A stretch of DNA of 64,000 bases, from contig NC_135137.1 in assembly GCF_051014445.1 (NCBI RefSeq), positions 16,245,501-16,309,500 on the forward strand, in the 5' to 3' direction. Below are positions 40,901 through 54,347 of this stretch, one piece after another. Position numbers and translations under genes: made by a program. Every line of letters starts with the position of its first letter. Within the stretch, counting starts at the first letter, position 1. The notes beneath the pieces were generated by a model. That model did not search any database and was not told the DNA's origin. It saw only the letters and a program-made list of their open reading frames with translations. The DNA comes from Colletes latitarsis. Taxonomy: Eukaryota > Arthropoda > Insecta > Hymenoptera > Colletidae.

Positions 40901-43900
40901 TGGTCTCGATCAATATCTTAGAGGATAACGCATGTTGGGTCTGTGTGAGGGCTGGGATTTGCCCTCATCAGGCTCATACTTTCGCATTCTTCACATACTT
41001 GTTGAACAGATCCTGGGTTTTCTCTGCTTTGGATCACGTACTAATGTGGTACCACACTGAAACAGTCAATTAAACCTAGTCTGGGTCATCATTTCAAAGG
41101 ATAACGCATGTTAGGTCTGAGTTAGGTCTTGGATTTGCCCTCATCAGGCTCATACTTTCGCATTCTTCACATACTTCTTGAACAGCTCCTGGGATTTTTC
41201 TCGTTTTTATCACATAGTAATGTGGTACCACACTGAAACAGTCGATTAAACCTGGTGCCGATCAATATTTTTGAGCAAAACAGATGTTATGGTCTCGGTT
41301 AGGTCTGGGATTTGCCCTCATCTGGGTCATACTTTCGCATATTTCTCATACTTGTTGGGCAGATCCTGGTCTTTCACTGCTTGGGTTACGTAGTAATGTG
41401 GTACCACACTGAAACAGTCCATTAAACCTGGTTTTGATCAATATTATAGAGGATAACTCATGTTAGGTCTAAGTTGGTTCTGGAATTTGCTCTCATCAGG
41501 CTCATACTTTCGCAGATTTCTCATTCTTGTTGGCCAGATCCTGGGCTTCCACTGATTTGGATCACGTAGTAATGTGGTACCACACAGACACAGTCAATTA
41601 AACCTGGCCTGGGTCAACATTACAAAGGATAACGCATGTTAGGTCTGGGTTAGGTCTATGATTTGCCCTCATCAGGCTCATACCTTCCCATTTTTCGCAT
41701 ACTCGTTGCCCATATTCTGAGCTTTTTCTGGTTCGGATCACGTGGTAATGTGGTACCACACTGAAACAGTCAATCAATCCTAGTCTGGGTCAACATTTCA
41801 AAGGATAACGCATGTTAGGTCTGGGTTAGGTCTGTGATTTGCCATCATGAGGCTCATACTTTCGCATATTTCTCATACTTGTTGGCCAGATCCTGGGCTA
41901 TCACTGCTCTGGATCACGTAGTAATGTGGTACCACACTGAAACAGTTCATTAAACCTGGTTTCGATCAATATTTTAGAGGATAACTCATGTTAGGTATAG
42001 GCTAGGCCTGGGATTTGCCCTGATCAGACTCATACTTCCGCATCCTTCACATACTTCTTAAACAGATCCTGGGTTTTTTCTGGTTTGGATCACATAGTAG
42101 TGTGGTACCACACTGAACAAGTCGATTAAACCTGGACTCGATAAATATCTTAGAGGATAACGCATGTCAGGTCTGTGTGAGGGCTGGGATTTGCCCTCTT
42201 CAGTCTCATACTTTCGCATTCTTCACATACTTGTTGAACAGATCCTGGGTTTTTTCTGCTTTGGATCACGTACTAATGTGGTACCACACTGAAACAGTCA
42301 ATTAAACCTAGTCTGGGTCAACATTTCAAAGGATAACGCATGTTAGGTCTGGGATAGGTCTGGGATTTGCCCTCTTCAGTCTCATACTTTCGCATTCTTC
42401 ACATACTTCTTGAACAGATCCTAGGTTTTTTCTGGTTTGGATTACATAGTAATAAGGCACCACACTGAAACAGTCGACTAAACCTGGTCTCCATCAATAT
42501 TCTCGAGGATAGCGCATGTTAGGTCTAGGTTAGGTCTGGGATTTGCTCTCATCAGGCTCATACTTTCGCATTCTTCGCATACTTCTTGACCAGATCCTGG
42601 GTTTTCTCTGCTTTGGATCACGTACTAATGTGGTACCACACTGAAACAGTCAATTAAACCTAGTCTGGGTCAACATTTCAAAGGATAACGCATGTTAGGT
42701 CTGGGTTAGGTCTAGGATTTGCCCTCATCGGGCTCATACTTTCACATTTTTCGCATACTCGTTGACCAGATCCTGAGCTTTTTCTGGTTTGGATCACGTG
42801 GTAATGTGGTACCACACTGAAACAGTCAATTAAACCCAGTCTGGGTCATCATTTCAAAGGATAACGCATGTTAGGTCTGTGTTAGGTCTAGGATTTGCCC
42901 ACATCAGGCTCATACTTTCGCATTTTTCGCATACTCGTTGCCCAGATTCTGAGCTTTCTCTGGTTTAGATCACGTGGTAATGTGGTACCACACTGAAACA
43001 GTCAATTAAGCCTGGTTTTGATCAATATTATAGAGGATAACTCATGTTAGGTCTAGGTTAGGTCTGGGATTTGCTCTCATCAGGCTCATACTTTCGCATA
43101 TTTCTCATTCTTGTTGGCCAGATCCTGGGCTTCCACTGATTTGGATTACGTAGTAATGTGGTACCACACAGAAACAGTCAATTAAACCTGGGCTTGGTAA
43201 ATATTTTAGCGGATATTGCATGTTAGGTCTGGGTTAGGTCTAGGATTTGCCCTCATCAGGCTCATACTTTCGCAGTTTTCACATACTTGTTGACCAGATC
43301 CTGAGCATTTTCTGGTTTGGATCACGTGGTAATGTGGTACCACACTGAAACAGTCAATCAAACCTAGTCTGGGTCAACATTTCAAAGGATAACGCATGTT
43401 AGGTCTGTATGAGGGCTGGGATTTGCTTTCATCAGTCTCATTCTTTCGCATTGTTCACATACTTCTTAAACAGATCCTGGGTTTTTCTGGATTGGATCAC
43501 ATAGTAGTGTGGTACCACACTGAAACAGTCGACTAAACCTGGTTCCGATCAATATTTTAGATGATAGCGCATGTTAGGTCTAGGTAAGGCCTGGGATTTG
43601 CCCTCATGAGGCTCATACTTTCGCATATTTCTCATACTTGTTGCCCAGATCCTGGGCTTTTTCTGGTTTGGATCACGTAGTAATGTGGGACCACACTGAA
43701 ACAGTCGATTAAACCTGGTCTCGATCAATATTTTAGAGGATAACGCATGTTAAGTCTGGGACAGGTCTGGGATTTGCCCTCTTCAGTCTCATACTTTCGC
43801 ATTCTTCACATACATCTTGATCAGATCCTGGGTTTATCTGGTTTGGATCACATAGTAGTGTGGTACCACACAGAAACAGTCGACTAAACCTGGTTCCGAT

Positions 43901-44060
43901 CAATATTTTAGAGGATAACGCATGTTAGGTCTGTGTGAGGGCAGGGATTTGCCCTCATCAGGCTCATACTTTCGCATTCTTCACATACTCCTTGAACAGA
44001 TCCGGGGTTTTTTCTGGTTTGGATCACATAGCAATGTGGTTCCACACTGAAACAGTCGAT
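34932..44060. repeat. Satellite block C, copy 2
   Basis: This block repeats C1 in the same order. Equivalent points lie at offsets of 20,271 (14,661 to 34,932), 20,623 (15,190 to 35,813), 21,329 (16,912 to 38,241), 21,153 (18,709 to 39,862), 21,329 (19,922 to 41,251) and 22,032 (21,181 to 43,213). Each step is close to a whole number of monomers (2, 4, 1, 1, 4), so the two blocks differ by clean monomer gains and losses. The 22-monomer period is retained here (TGAACCAGTC at 38,241 and a TGAACAAGTC variant at 42,114). Confidence 0.78.
37200..42900. repeat. 22-monomer (3,874-bp) periodicity in block C2
   Basis: CCTGGTGCCGATCAATATTT with TGAGCAAAACAGATG starts at 37,377 and at 41,251, 3,874 bp apart, and the order of variants after each is the same for more than 1.5 kb. 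The match is longer than in C1, where the first partner is more diverged. The periodicity is therefore older than or equal in age to the superblock duplication, with later local homogenisation in C2. Confidence 0.72.
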
Positions 44061-45647
44061 TAAACCTGGTCTCGATCAATATTTTAGAGGATAACGCATG
44101 TTAGGTCTGTGATAGGTCTGGGATTTGCCCTCATCAGACTCATACTTTCGCATTCTTCACATACTTGAACAGATCCTGGGTTTTTTCTGCTTTGGAGCAC
44201 GTACTAATGTGGTACCACACTGAAACAGTCAATTAAACCTAGTCTGGGTCATCATTTCAAAGGATAACGCATGTTAGGTCTGAGTTAGGTCTAGGATTTG
44301 CACTCATCAGGCTCATGCTTTCGCATTTTTCGCATACTCGTTGACCAGATCCTGAGCTTTTTCTGGTATGGATCACGTGGTAATGTGGTACCACACTGAA
44401 ACAGTCGATTAAACCTAGTCTGGGTCAACATTTCAAAGGATAACGCATGTTAGGTCTGGTTTGGGTGTAGGATTTGCCCTAATCAGGCTCATACTTTCGC
44501 ATTCTTCACATACTTCTTGGACAGATCCGGGGTTTTTTCTGGTTTGGATCACATAGCAATGTGGTTGCACACTGAAACAGTCGATTAAACCTGGTCTCGA
44601 TCAATATTTTAGAGGATAACGCATGTCAGGTCTGTGTGAGGGCTGGGATATGCCCTCTTAAGTCTCATACTTTCGCATTCTTCACATACTAGTTGAACAG
44701 ATCCTGGGTTTTTTCTGCATTGGATCACGTACTAATGTCGTGCCACACTGGAACAGTCAATTAAACCTAGCCTGGGTCAACATTTCAAAGGATAACGCAT
44801 GTTAGGTCTGCGTTAGGTCTAGGATTTGCCCTCATCAGGCTCATACTTCCGCATTTTTCGCATACTCGTTGACCAGATCCAGAGCTTTTTCTGGTATGGA
44901 TCACGTGGTAATGTGGTACCACACTGAAACAGTCGATTAAACCTGGTCTCGGTCAATATTTTGGAGGATAACGCATGTTAGGTCTGTGATAGGTCTGGGA
45001 TTTGCCCTCATCAGACTCATGCTTTCGCATTCTTCACATACTTGTTTAACAGATCTTGGGTTTTTTCTGCTTTGGATCACGTACTAATGCGGTACCATAC
45101 TGAAACAGTCAATTAAACCTAGTCTGGGTCAACATTTCAAAGGATAACGCATGTTAGGTCTGGGTTACGTATGTGATTTGCCATCATGAGGCTCATACTT
45201 TCGCATATTTCTCATACTTGTTGGCCAGATCCTGGGCTTTTTCTGGTTTGGATCACGTAGTAATGTGGGACCACACTGAAACAGTCGATTAAACCTGGTC
45301 TCGATCAATATTTTAGAGGATAACGCATGTTAAGTCTGGGATAGGTCTGGGATTTGCCCTCTTCAGTCTCATACTTTCGCATTCTTCACATACTTCTTGA
45401 ACAGATCCTGGGTTTTTTCTGGTTTGGATTACATAGTAATGTGGTACCACACTGAAACAGTCGATTAAACCATGTTTCGATCTATATTTTAGAGGATAAC
45501 GCATGTTAGGTCTGGATTAGGTCTGGGATTTGCCCTCATCAGGCTCATACTTTCGCGTTTTTCGCATACTCGTTGACCAGATCCTGAGCTTTTTCTGGTT
45601 TGGATCACATGGTAGTGTGGTACCACACTGAAACAGTTAATTAAACC

Positions 45648-45680
45648 TAGTCTGTCCAGAGGTCAACCCAGAGGTCAACA
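45648..45680. repeat. Monomer with 18-bp insertion and 12-bp tandem duplication
   Basis: The usual TCTGGGTCAACATTTC is replaced by TCTGT, then CCAGAGGTCAAC twice in tandem, then ATTTC, a net gain of 18 bp. I saw no second example in the window. It is a private mutation that has not been spread by homogenisation, probably from slippage and a short patch copy, and it is a useful single-copy landmark within the array. Confidence 0.85.
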
Positions 45681-46570
45681 TTTCAAAGGATAACGCATGT
45701 TAGGTCTACGTTAGGTGTGGGATTTGCTCTCATCAGGCTCATACTTTCGCATTCTTCACATACTTGTTTAACAGATCTTGGGTTTTTTCTGCTTTGGATC
45801 ACGTACTAATGCGGTACCACACTGAAACAGTCAATTAAACCTAGTCTGGGTCAACATTTCAAAGAATAACGCATGTTAGGTCTGGTTTGGGTGTAGGATT
45901 TGCCCTAATCAGGCTCATACTTTCGCATTCTTCACATACTTCTTGGACAGATCCGGGGTTTTTTCTGGTTTGGATCACATAGCAATGTGGTTGCACACTG
46001 AAACAGTCGATTAAACCTGGTCTCGATCAATATTTTAGAGGATAACGCATGTTAGGTCTGTGATAGGTCTGGGATTACCCCTCATCAGACTCATACTTTC
46101 GCATCCTTCACATACTTGTGGAACAGATCCTGGGTTTTTTCTGGATTGGATCACATAGTAGTGTGGTACCACACTGAACCATTCGTTAAAACCTGGTCTC
46201 GATCAATATCTTAGAGGATAACGCATGTCAGGTCTGTGTGAGGGCTGGGATTTGCCCTCTTAAGTCTCATACTTTCGCATTCCGCACATACTTCTTGAAC
46301 AGGTCCTGGGTTTTTTCTGCTTTGGATCACGTACTAATGCGGTACCACACTGAAACAGTCAATTAAACCTAGTCTGGGTCAACATTTCAAAGGATAACGC
46401 ATGTTAGGTCTAGGTAAGGCCTGGGATTTGCCCTCATCAGACTCATTCTTTCGCATTCTTCACATACTTGTTTAACAGATCTTGGGTTTTTTCTGCTTTG
46501 GATCACGTTCTAATGCGGTACCACACTGAAACAGTCAATTAAACCTAGTCTGGGTCAACATTTCAAAGGA

Positions 46571-49500
46571 TAACGCATGTTAGGTCTACGTTAGGTGTGG
46601 GATTTGCTCTCATCAGGCTCATACTTTCGCATATTTCTCATACTTGATGGCCAGATTCTGGGCTTCTTCTGGTTTCCATCACGTAGTTATGTGGTACCAC
46701 ACTGAAACAGTCGAGTAAACCTGGTCTCCACCAATATTTTCGAGGATAACGCATGTTAGGTCTGGGTTAGGTCTGGGATTTGCCCACATCTGTCTCATAC
46801 TTTCGCATTCCGCACATACTTCTTGAACAGGTCCTGGGTTTTTTCTGCTTTGGATCACGTACTAATGCGGTACCACACTGAAACAGTCAATTAAACCTAG
46901 TCTGGGTCAACATTTCAAAGGATAACGCATGTTAGGTCTAGGTAAGGCCTGGGATTTGCCCTCATCAGACTCATTCTTTCGCATTCTTCACATACTTGTT
47001 TAACAGATCTTGGGTTTTTTCTGCTTTGGATCACGTTCTAATGCGGTACCACACTGAAACAGTCAATTAAACCTAGTCTGGGTCAACATTTCAAAGGATA
47101 ACGCATGTTAGGTCTGGGTTAGGTCTAGGATTTGCCCTCATCAGGCTCATACTTTCGCATTCATCACATACTTTTGAACAGATCCGGGGTTTTTTCTGGT
47201 TTGGATCACATAGCAATGTGGTACCACACTGAAACAGTCAATTAAACCTAGTCTGGGTCAACATTTCAAAGGATAACGCATGTTAGGTCTACGTTAGGTG
47301 TGGGATTTGCTCTCATGAGGCTCATACTATCGCATATTTCTCATACTCGTTGCCCAGATTCTGAGCTTTCTCTGGTTTGGATCACGTGGTAATGCGGTAC
47401 CACACTGAAACAGTCAAATAAACCTAGACTGGGTCAACATTTCAAAGGATAACGCATGTTAGGTCTGGGTTAGGTCTGGGATTTGCCCTCATCAGTCTCA
47501 TACTTTCGCATTCTTCACATACTTCTTAAACAGATCCTGGGTTTTTCTGGTTTGGATCACATAGTACTGTGGTACCACACTGAAACAGTCGACTAAACCT
47601 GGTTCCGATGAATATTTTTGAGGAAAACACATGTTATGGTCTCGGTTGTGTCTAGGATTTGCCCTCATCTGGGTCTTACATTCGCATATTTCTCATACTT
47701 GTTGGCCAGATCCTGGGCTTTCACTCCTTTGGATCACGTAGTAATGTGGTACAACACTGAAACAGTCGATTAAACCATGTTTCGAACTATATTTTAGAGC
47801 ATAACGCATGTTAGGTCTGGATTAGGTCCGGGATTTCCCCTCATCAGTCTCATACTTTCGCATTGTTCACACACTTCTTAAACAGATCCTGGGTTTTTTC
47901 TGGTATGGATCACGTAGAAATGTGGTACCACAATGAAGCAGTCGACTAAACCTGGTTTTGATCAATATTTTAGAGGATAACGCATGTTAGGTCTGGGATA
48001 GGTCTGGGATTTGCCCTCTTCAGTCTCATACTTTCGCATTCTTCACATACTTGTTGAACAGATCCTGGGTGTTCTCTGCATTGAATCGCGTACTAATGTC
48101 GTGCCACACTGAAACAGTCAATTAAACCTAGTCTGGGTCAACATTTCAAAGGATAACGCATGTTAGGTCTGGGTTAGGTCTGTGATTTGCCATCATGAGG
48201 CTCATACTTTCGCATATTTCTCATACTTGTTGGCCAGATCCTGGGCTATCACTGCTCTGGATCAACTAGTAATGTGGTACCACACTGAAACAGTTCATTA
48301 AACCTGGTTTCGAGCAATATTTTAGAGGATAACTCATGTTAGGTATAGGCTAGGCCTGGGATTTGCCCTGATCAGACTCATACTTTCGCATTCTTCACAT
48401 ACTTCTTGAACAGATCCCGGGTTTTTTCTGGTTTGGATTACATAGTAATGTGGTACCACACTGAAACAGTCGATTAAACCATGTTTCGATCTATATTTTA
48501 GAGGATAACGCATGCTAGGTCTGGATTAGGTCTGGGATTTGCCCTCATCAGGCTCATACTTTCGCGATTTTCGCATACTCGTTGACCAGATCCTGAGCTT
48601 TTTCTGGTTTGGATCACGTGGTAGTGTGGTACCACACTGAAACAGTTAATTAAACCTAGTCTGGGTCAACATTTCAAAGGATAACGCATGTTAGGTCTGG
48701 TTTGGGTGTAGGATTTGCCCTAATCAGGCTCATGCTTTCGCATTCTTCACATACTTGTTGAACAGATCCTTGGTTTTTTCTGCTTTGGATCACGTACTAT
48801 TGTGGTACCACACTGAAACAGTCAATTAAACCTAGTCTGGGTCAACATTTCAAAGGATAACGCATGTTAGGTCTACGTTAGGTGTGGGATTTGCTCTCAT
48901 CAGGCTCATACTTTCGCATATTTCTCATACTTGATGGCCAGATTCTGGGCTTCTTCTGGTTTCCATCACGTAGTAATGTGGTACCACACTGAAACAGTGG
49001 ACTAAACCTGGTCTCCATCAATATTTTCGAGGATAACGCATGTTAGGTCTGGGTTAGGTCTGGGATTTGCCCTCATCTGTCTCATACTTTCGCATTCCGC
49101 ACATACTTCTTGAACAGGTCCTGGGTTTTTTCTGCTTTGGATCACGTACTAATGCGGTACCACACTGAAACAGTCAATTAAACCTAGTCTGGGTCAACAT
49201 TTCAAAGGATAACGCATGTTAGGTCTAGGTAAGGCCTGGGATTTGCCCTCATCAGACTCATTCTTTCGCATTCTTCACATACTTGTTTAACAGATCTTGG
49301 GTTTTTTCTGTTTTGGATCACGTTCTAATGCGGTACCACACTGAAACAGTCACTTAAACCTAGTCTGGGTCAACATTTCAAAGGATAACGCATGTTAGGT
49401 CTGGGTTAGGTCTAGGATTTGCCCTCATCAGGCTCGCACTTTCGCATTCATCACATACTTCTTGAACAGATCCGGGGTTTTTTCTGGTTTGGATCACATA

Positions 49501-51005
49501 GCAATGTGGTACCACACTGAAACAGTCAATTAAACCTAGTCTGGGTCAACATTTCAAAGGATAACGCATGTTAGGGCTACGTTAGGTGTGGGATTTGCTC
49601 CCATCAGGCTCATACTTTCGCATATTTCTCATACTCGTTGCCCAGATTCTGAGCTTTCTCTGGTTTGGATCACGTGGTAATGCGGTACCACACTGAAACA
49701 GTCAATTAAACCTAGACTGGGTCAACATTTCAAAGGATAACGCATGTTAGGTCTGGGTTAGGTCTGGGATTTGCCCTCATCAGTCTCATACTTTCGCATT
49801 GTTCACATACTTCTTAAACAGATCCTGGGTTTTTCTGGTATGGATCACGTAGAAATGTGGTACCACAATGAAGCAGTCGACTAAACCTGGTTTTGATCAA
49901 TATTTTAGAGGATAACGCATGTTAGGTCTGGGATAGGTCTGGGATTTGCCCTCTTCAGTCTCATACTTTCGCATTCTTGACATACTTCTTGAACAGATCC
50001 GGGGTTTTTTCGGCTTTGGATCACGTACTAATGTGGTACCACACTGAAACAGTCGATTAAACCTGGTTTCGATCAATATTTTAGAGGATAACTCATGTTA
50101 GGTATAGGCTCGGCTTGGGATTTGCCCTGATCAGACTCACACTTTCGCATCCTTCACATACTTCTTAAACAGATCCTTGTTTTTTTCTGGTTTCGATCAC
50201 ATAGTAGTGTGGTACCACACTGAACCAGTCGATTAAACCTGGTCTCGATAAATATCTTAGAGTATAACGCATGTCAGGTCTGTGTGAGGGCTGGGATTTG
50301 CCCTCTTCAGTCTCATACTTTCGCATTCTTCACATACTTGTTGAACAGATCCTGGGTTTTTTCTGCATTGAATCGCGTACTAATGTCGTGCCACACTAGA
50401 ACAGTCAATTAAACCTAGTCTGGGTCAACATTTCAAAGGATAACGCATGTAAGGTCTGTGATAGGTCTGGGATTTGCCCTCATCAGACTCATGCTTTCGC
50501 ATTCTTCACATACTTGTTGAACAGATCCTGGGTTTTTTCTGCTTTGGATCACGTACTAATGGGGTACCACACTGAAACAGTCAATTAAACCTAGTCTGGG
50601 TCAACATTTCAAAGGATAACGCATGTTAGGTCTGGGATAGGTCTGGGATTTGCCCTCTTCAGTCTCATACTTTCGCATTCTTCACATACTCCTTGAACAG
50701 ATCCTGGGTTTTTTCTGGTTTAGATTACATAGTAATGTGGCACCACACTGAAACAGTCGACTAAACCTGGTCTCCATCAATATTCTCGAGGATAACTCAT
50801 GTTAGGTCTGGATTAGGTCGGGGATTTGCCCACATCAGTCTCATACTTTCGCATTCTTCACATACTTCTTAAACAGATCCTGCGTTTTTTCTGGTTTGGA
50901 TCACATAGTAGTGTGGTACCATACTGAAACAGTCGATTAAACCAGGTTTCGATCAATATTTTAGACGATAGCGCATGTTAGGTCTAGGTAAGGCCTGGGA
51001 TTTGC
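46571..51005. repeat. 13-monomer higher-order repeat (2,287 bp), two copies
   Basis: GTCTACGTTAGGTGTGGG lies at 46,584 and 48,871. The rare CGCATTCCGCACATAC lies at 46,801 and 49,088 region, and TTGAATCGCG at 48,081 and 50,368. All pairs are 2,287 bp apart, about 13 monomers. Between them, the CACGTAGAAATG markers at 47,911 and 49,846 are only 1,935 bp apart, so the second copy lost two monomers and regained two. Edges are approximate. Confidence 0.75.
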
Positions 51006-54000
51006 CCTCATCAGACTCATACTTTCGCATTCTTCACATACTTCTTAAACAGATCCTGGGTTTTTTCTGGTTTGGATTACATAGTAATGTGGTACCACAC
51101 TGAAACAGTCGATTAAACCTAGTCTGGGTCATCATTTCAACGGATAACGCATGTTAGGTCTGAGTTAGGTCTTGGATTTGCCCTCATCAGGCTCATACTT
51201 CCGCATTCTTCACATACTTCTTGAACAGCTCCTGGGATTTTTCTCGTTTGTATCACATAGTAATGTGGTACCACACTGAAACAGACGATTAAACCAGGTT
51301 TCGATCAATAGTTTAGATGATAGCGCATGTTAGGTCTAGGTAAGGCCTGGGATTTGCCCTCATCAGACTCATTCTTTCGCATTCTTCACATACTTGTTTA
51401 ACAGATCTTGGGTTTTTTCTCCTTTGGATCACGTTCTAATGCGGTACCACACTGAAACAGTCAATTAAACCTAGTCTGGGTCAACATTTCAAAGGATAAC
51501 GCATGTTAGGTCTGTGATAGGTCTGGGATTTGCCCTCATCAGACTCATGCTTTCGCATTCTTCACATACTTGTTGAACAGATCCCGGGTTTTTTCTGCTT
51601 TGGATCACGTACTAATGGGGTACCACACTGAAACAGTCAATTAAACCTAGTCTGGGTCAACATTTCAAAGGATAACGCATGTTAGGTCTGGGTGAGGTCT
51701 AGGATTTGCCCTCATCAGGCTCATACTTTCGCATTTTTCGCATACTCGTTGCCCAGATTCTGAGCTTTCTCTGGTTTGGATCACGTGGTAATGCGGTACC
51801 ACACTGAAACAGTCAATTAAACCTAGTCTGGGTCAACATTTCAAAGGATAACGCATGTTAGGTCTGGGTTAGGTCTGTGATTTGCCCTCATCAGTCTCAT
51901 ACTTTCGCATTCTTCACATACTTGTTGGCCAGATCCTTGGCGTCTTCTGGATTGGAGCACGTAGTAATGTGGTACCACACTGAAACAGTCTCTTAATCCT
52001 GGTCTCGATCAATATCAAAGAGGATAACGCATGTTGGGTCTGTGTGAGGGCTGGGATTGGCCCTCATCAGGCTCATACTTTCGCATTCTTCACATACCTC
52101 TTGAACAGATCCGGGGGTTTTTCTGGTTTGGATCACATAGCAATGTGGTTCCACACTGAAACAGTCGATTAAACCTGGTCTCGATCAATATTTTAGAGGA
52201 TAACGCATGTTAGGTCTGTGATAGGTCTGGGATTTGCCCTCATCAGATTCATACTTTCGCATTCTTCACATACTTCTTAAACAGATCCTGGGTTTTTTCT
52301 GGTTTGGATTACATAGTAATGTGGTACCACACTGAAACAGTCGATTAAACCTAGTCTGGGTCACCATTTCAACGGATAACGCATGTTAGGTCTGAGTTAG
52401 GTCTTGGATTTGCCATCATCAGGCTCATACTTCCGCATTCTTCACATACTTCTTGAACAGCTCCTGGGATTTTTCTCGTTTGTATCACATAGTAATGTGG
52501 TACCACACTGAAACAGACGACTAAACCAGGTTTCGATCAATAGTTTAGATGATAGCGCATGTTAGGTCTAGGTAAGGCCTGGGATTTGCTCTCATCAGAC
52601 TCATTCTTTCGCATTCTTCACATACTTGTTTAACAGATCTTGGGTTTTTTCTCCCTTGGATCACGTTCTAATGCGGTACCACACTGAAACAGTCAATTAA
52701 ACCTAGTCTGCGTCAACATTTCAAAGGATAACGCATGTTAGGTCTGTGATAGGTCTGGGATTTGCCCTCATCAGACTCATGCTTTCGCATTCTTCACATA
52801 CTTGTTGAACAGATCCCGGGTTTTTTCTGCTTTGGATCACGTACTAATGGGGTACCACACTGAAACAGTCAATTAAACCTAGCCTGGGTCAACATTTCAA
52901 AGGATAACGCATGTTAGGTCTGGGTTAGGTCTAGGATTTGCCCACATCAATCTCATACTTTCGCATTCTTCACATACTTCTTGAACAGATCCTGGGTTTT
53001 TCTGGTTTGGATCACATAGTAGTGTGGTACCACACTGAAACAGTCGACTAAACCTGGCTCCGATCAATATTTTTGAGGAGAACACATGTTATGGTTTCGT
53101 TTGGGTCTAGGATTTGCCCTCATCTGGGTCTTACTTTCGCATATTTCTCATACTTGTTGGCCATATCCTGGGCTTTCACTCCTTTGGATCACGTAGTAAT
53201 GTGGTACCACACTGAAACAGTCGATTAAACCATGTTTCGATCTATATTTTAGAGCATAACGCATGTTAGGTTTGGATTAGGTCCGGGATTTGCCCTCATC
53301 AGTCTCATACTTTCGCATTGTTCACATACTTCTTAAACAGATCCTGGGTTTTTTCTGGTATGGACCACGTAGAAATGTGGTACCACAATGAAGCAGTCGA
53401 TTAAACCATGTTTCGATCTATATTTTAGAGCATAACGCATGTTAGGTCTGTGATAGGTCTGGGATTTGCCCTCATCAGTCTCATACTTTCGCATTGTTCA
53501 CATACTTCTTAAACAGATCCTGCGTTTTTTCTGGTTTGGATCACATAGTAGTGTGGTACCACACTGAAACAGACGATTAAACCACGTTTCGATCAATAGT
53601 TTAGATGATAGCGCATGTTAGGTCTAGCTAAGGCCTGGGATTTGCCCTCATCAGACTCATTCTTTCGCATTCTTCACATACTTGTTTAACAGATCTTGGG
53701 TTTTTTCTCCTTTGGATCACGTTCTAATGCGGTACCACACTGAAACAGTCAATTAAACCTAGTCTGGGTCAACATTTCAAAGGATAACGCATGTTAGGTC
53801 TGGGTTAGGTCTGTGATTTGCCCTCATCAGTCTCATACTTTCGCATTGTTCACATACTTGTTGAACAGGTGCTGAGCTTTTTCTGGTATGGAGCACGTAG
53901 AAATGTGGTACCACAATGAAGCAGTCGACTAAACCTGGTTTTGATCAATATTTTAGAGGATAACGCATGTTAGGTCTAGGCTAGGCCTTGGATTTGCCCT

Positions 54001-54347
54001 CATCAGACTGATACTTTCGCATTCTTCACATACTTGTTGGCCAGATCCTTGGCGGTTCTGGATTGGAGCACGTAGTAATGTGGTACCACACTGAAACAGT
54101 CTCTTAATCCTGGTCTCGATCAATATCAAAGTTGATAACGCATGTTGGGTCTGTGTGAGGGCTGGGATTGGCCCTCATCAGGCTCATACTTTCGCATTCT
54201 TCACATACTTCTTGAACAGATCCGGGGGTTTTTCTGGTTTGGATCACATAGCAATGTGGTTCCACACTGAAACAGTCGATTAAACCTGGTCTCGATCAAT
54301 ATTTTAGAGGATAACGCATGTTAGGTCTGTGATAGGTCTGGGATTTG
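51005..54347. repeat. 19-monomer higher-order repeat (3,343 bp), copy 1
   Basis: This unit repeats at an offset of 3,343 bp: CTTCTTAAACAG at 51,041 and 54,384, TTTCGATCAATAGTTTAG at about 51,299 and 54,642, CTTGTTGGCCAGATCCTTGG at 51,921 and 55,264, and GAGCACGTAG at 53,891 and 57,234. The unusual ATAGTTTAGATGATAGCG monomer is found several times inside. A one-monomer loss in the second copy is seen between about 52,340 and 52,510. Confidence 0.8.
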
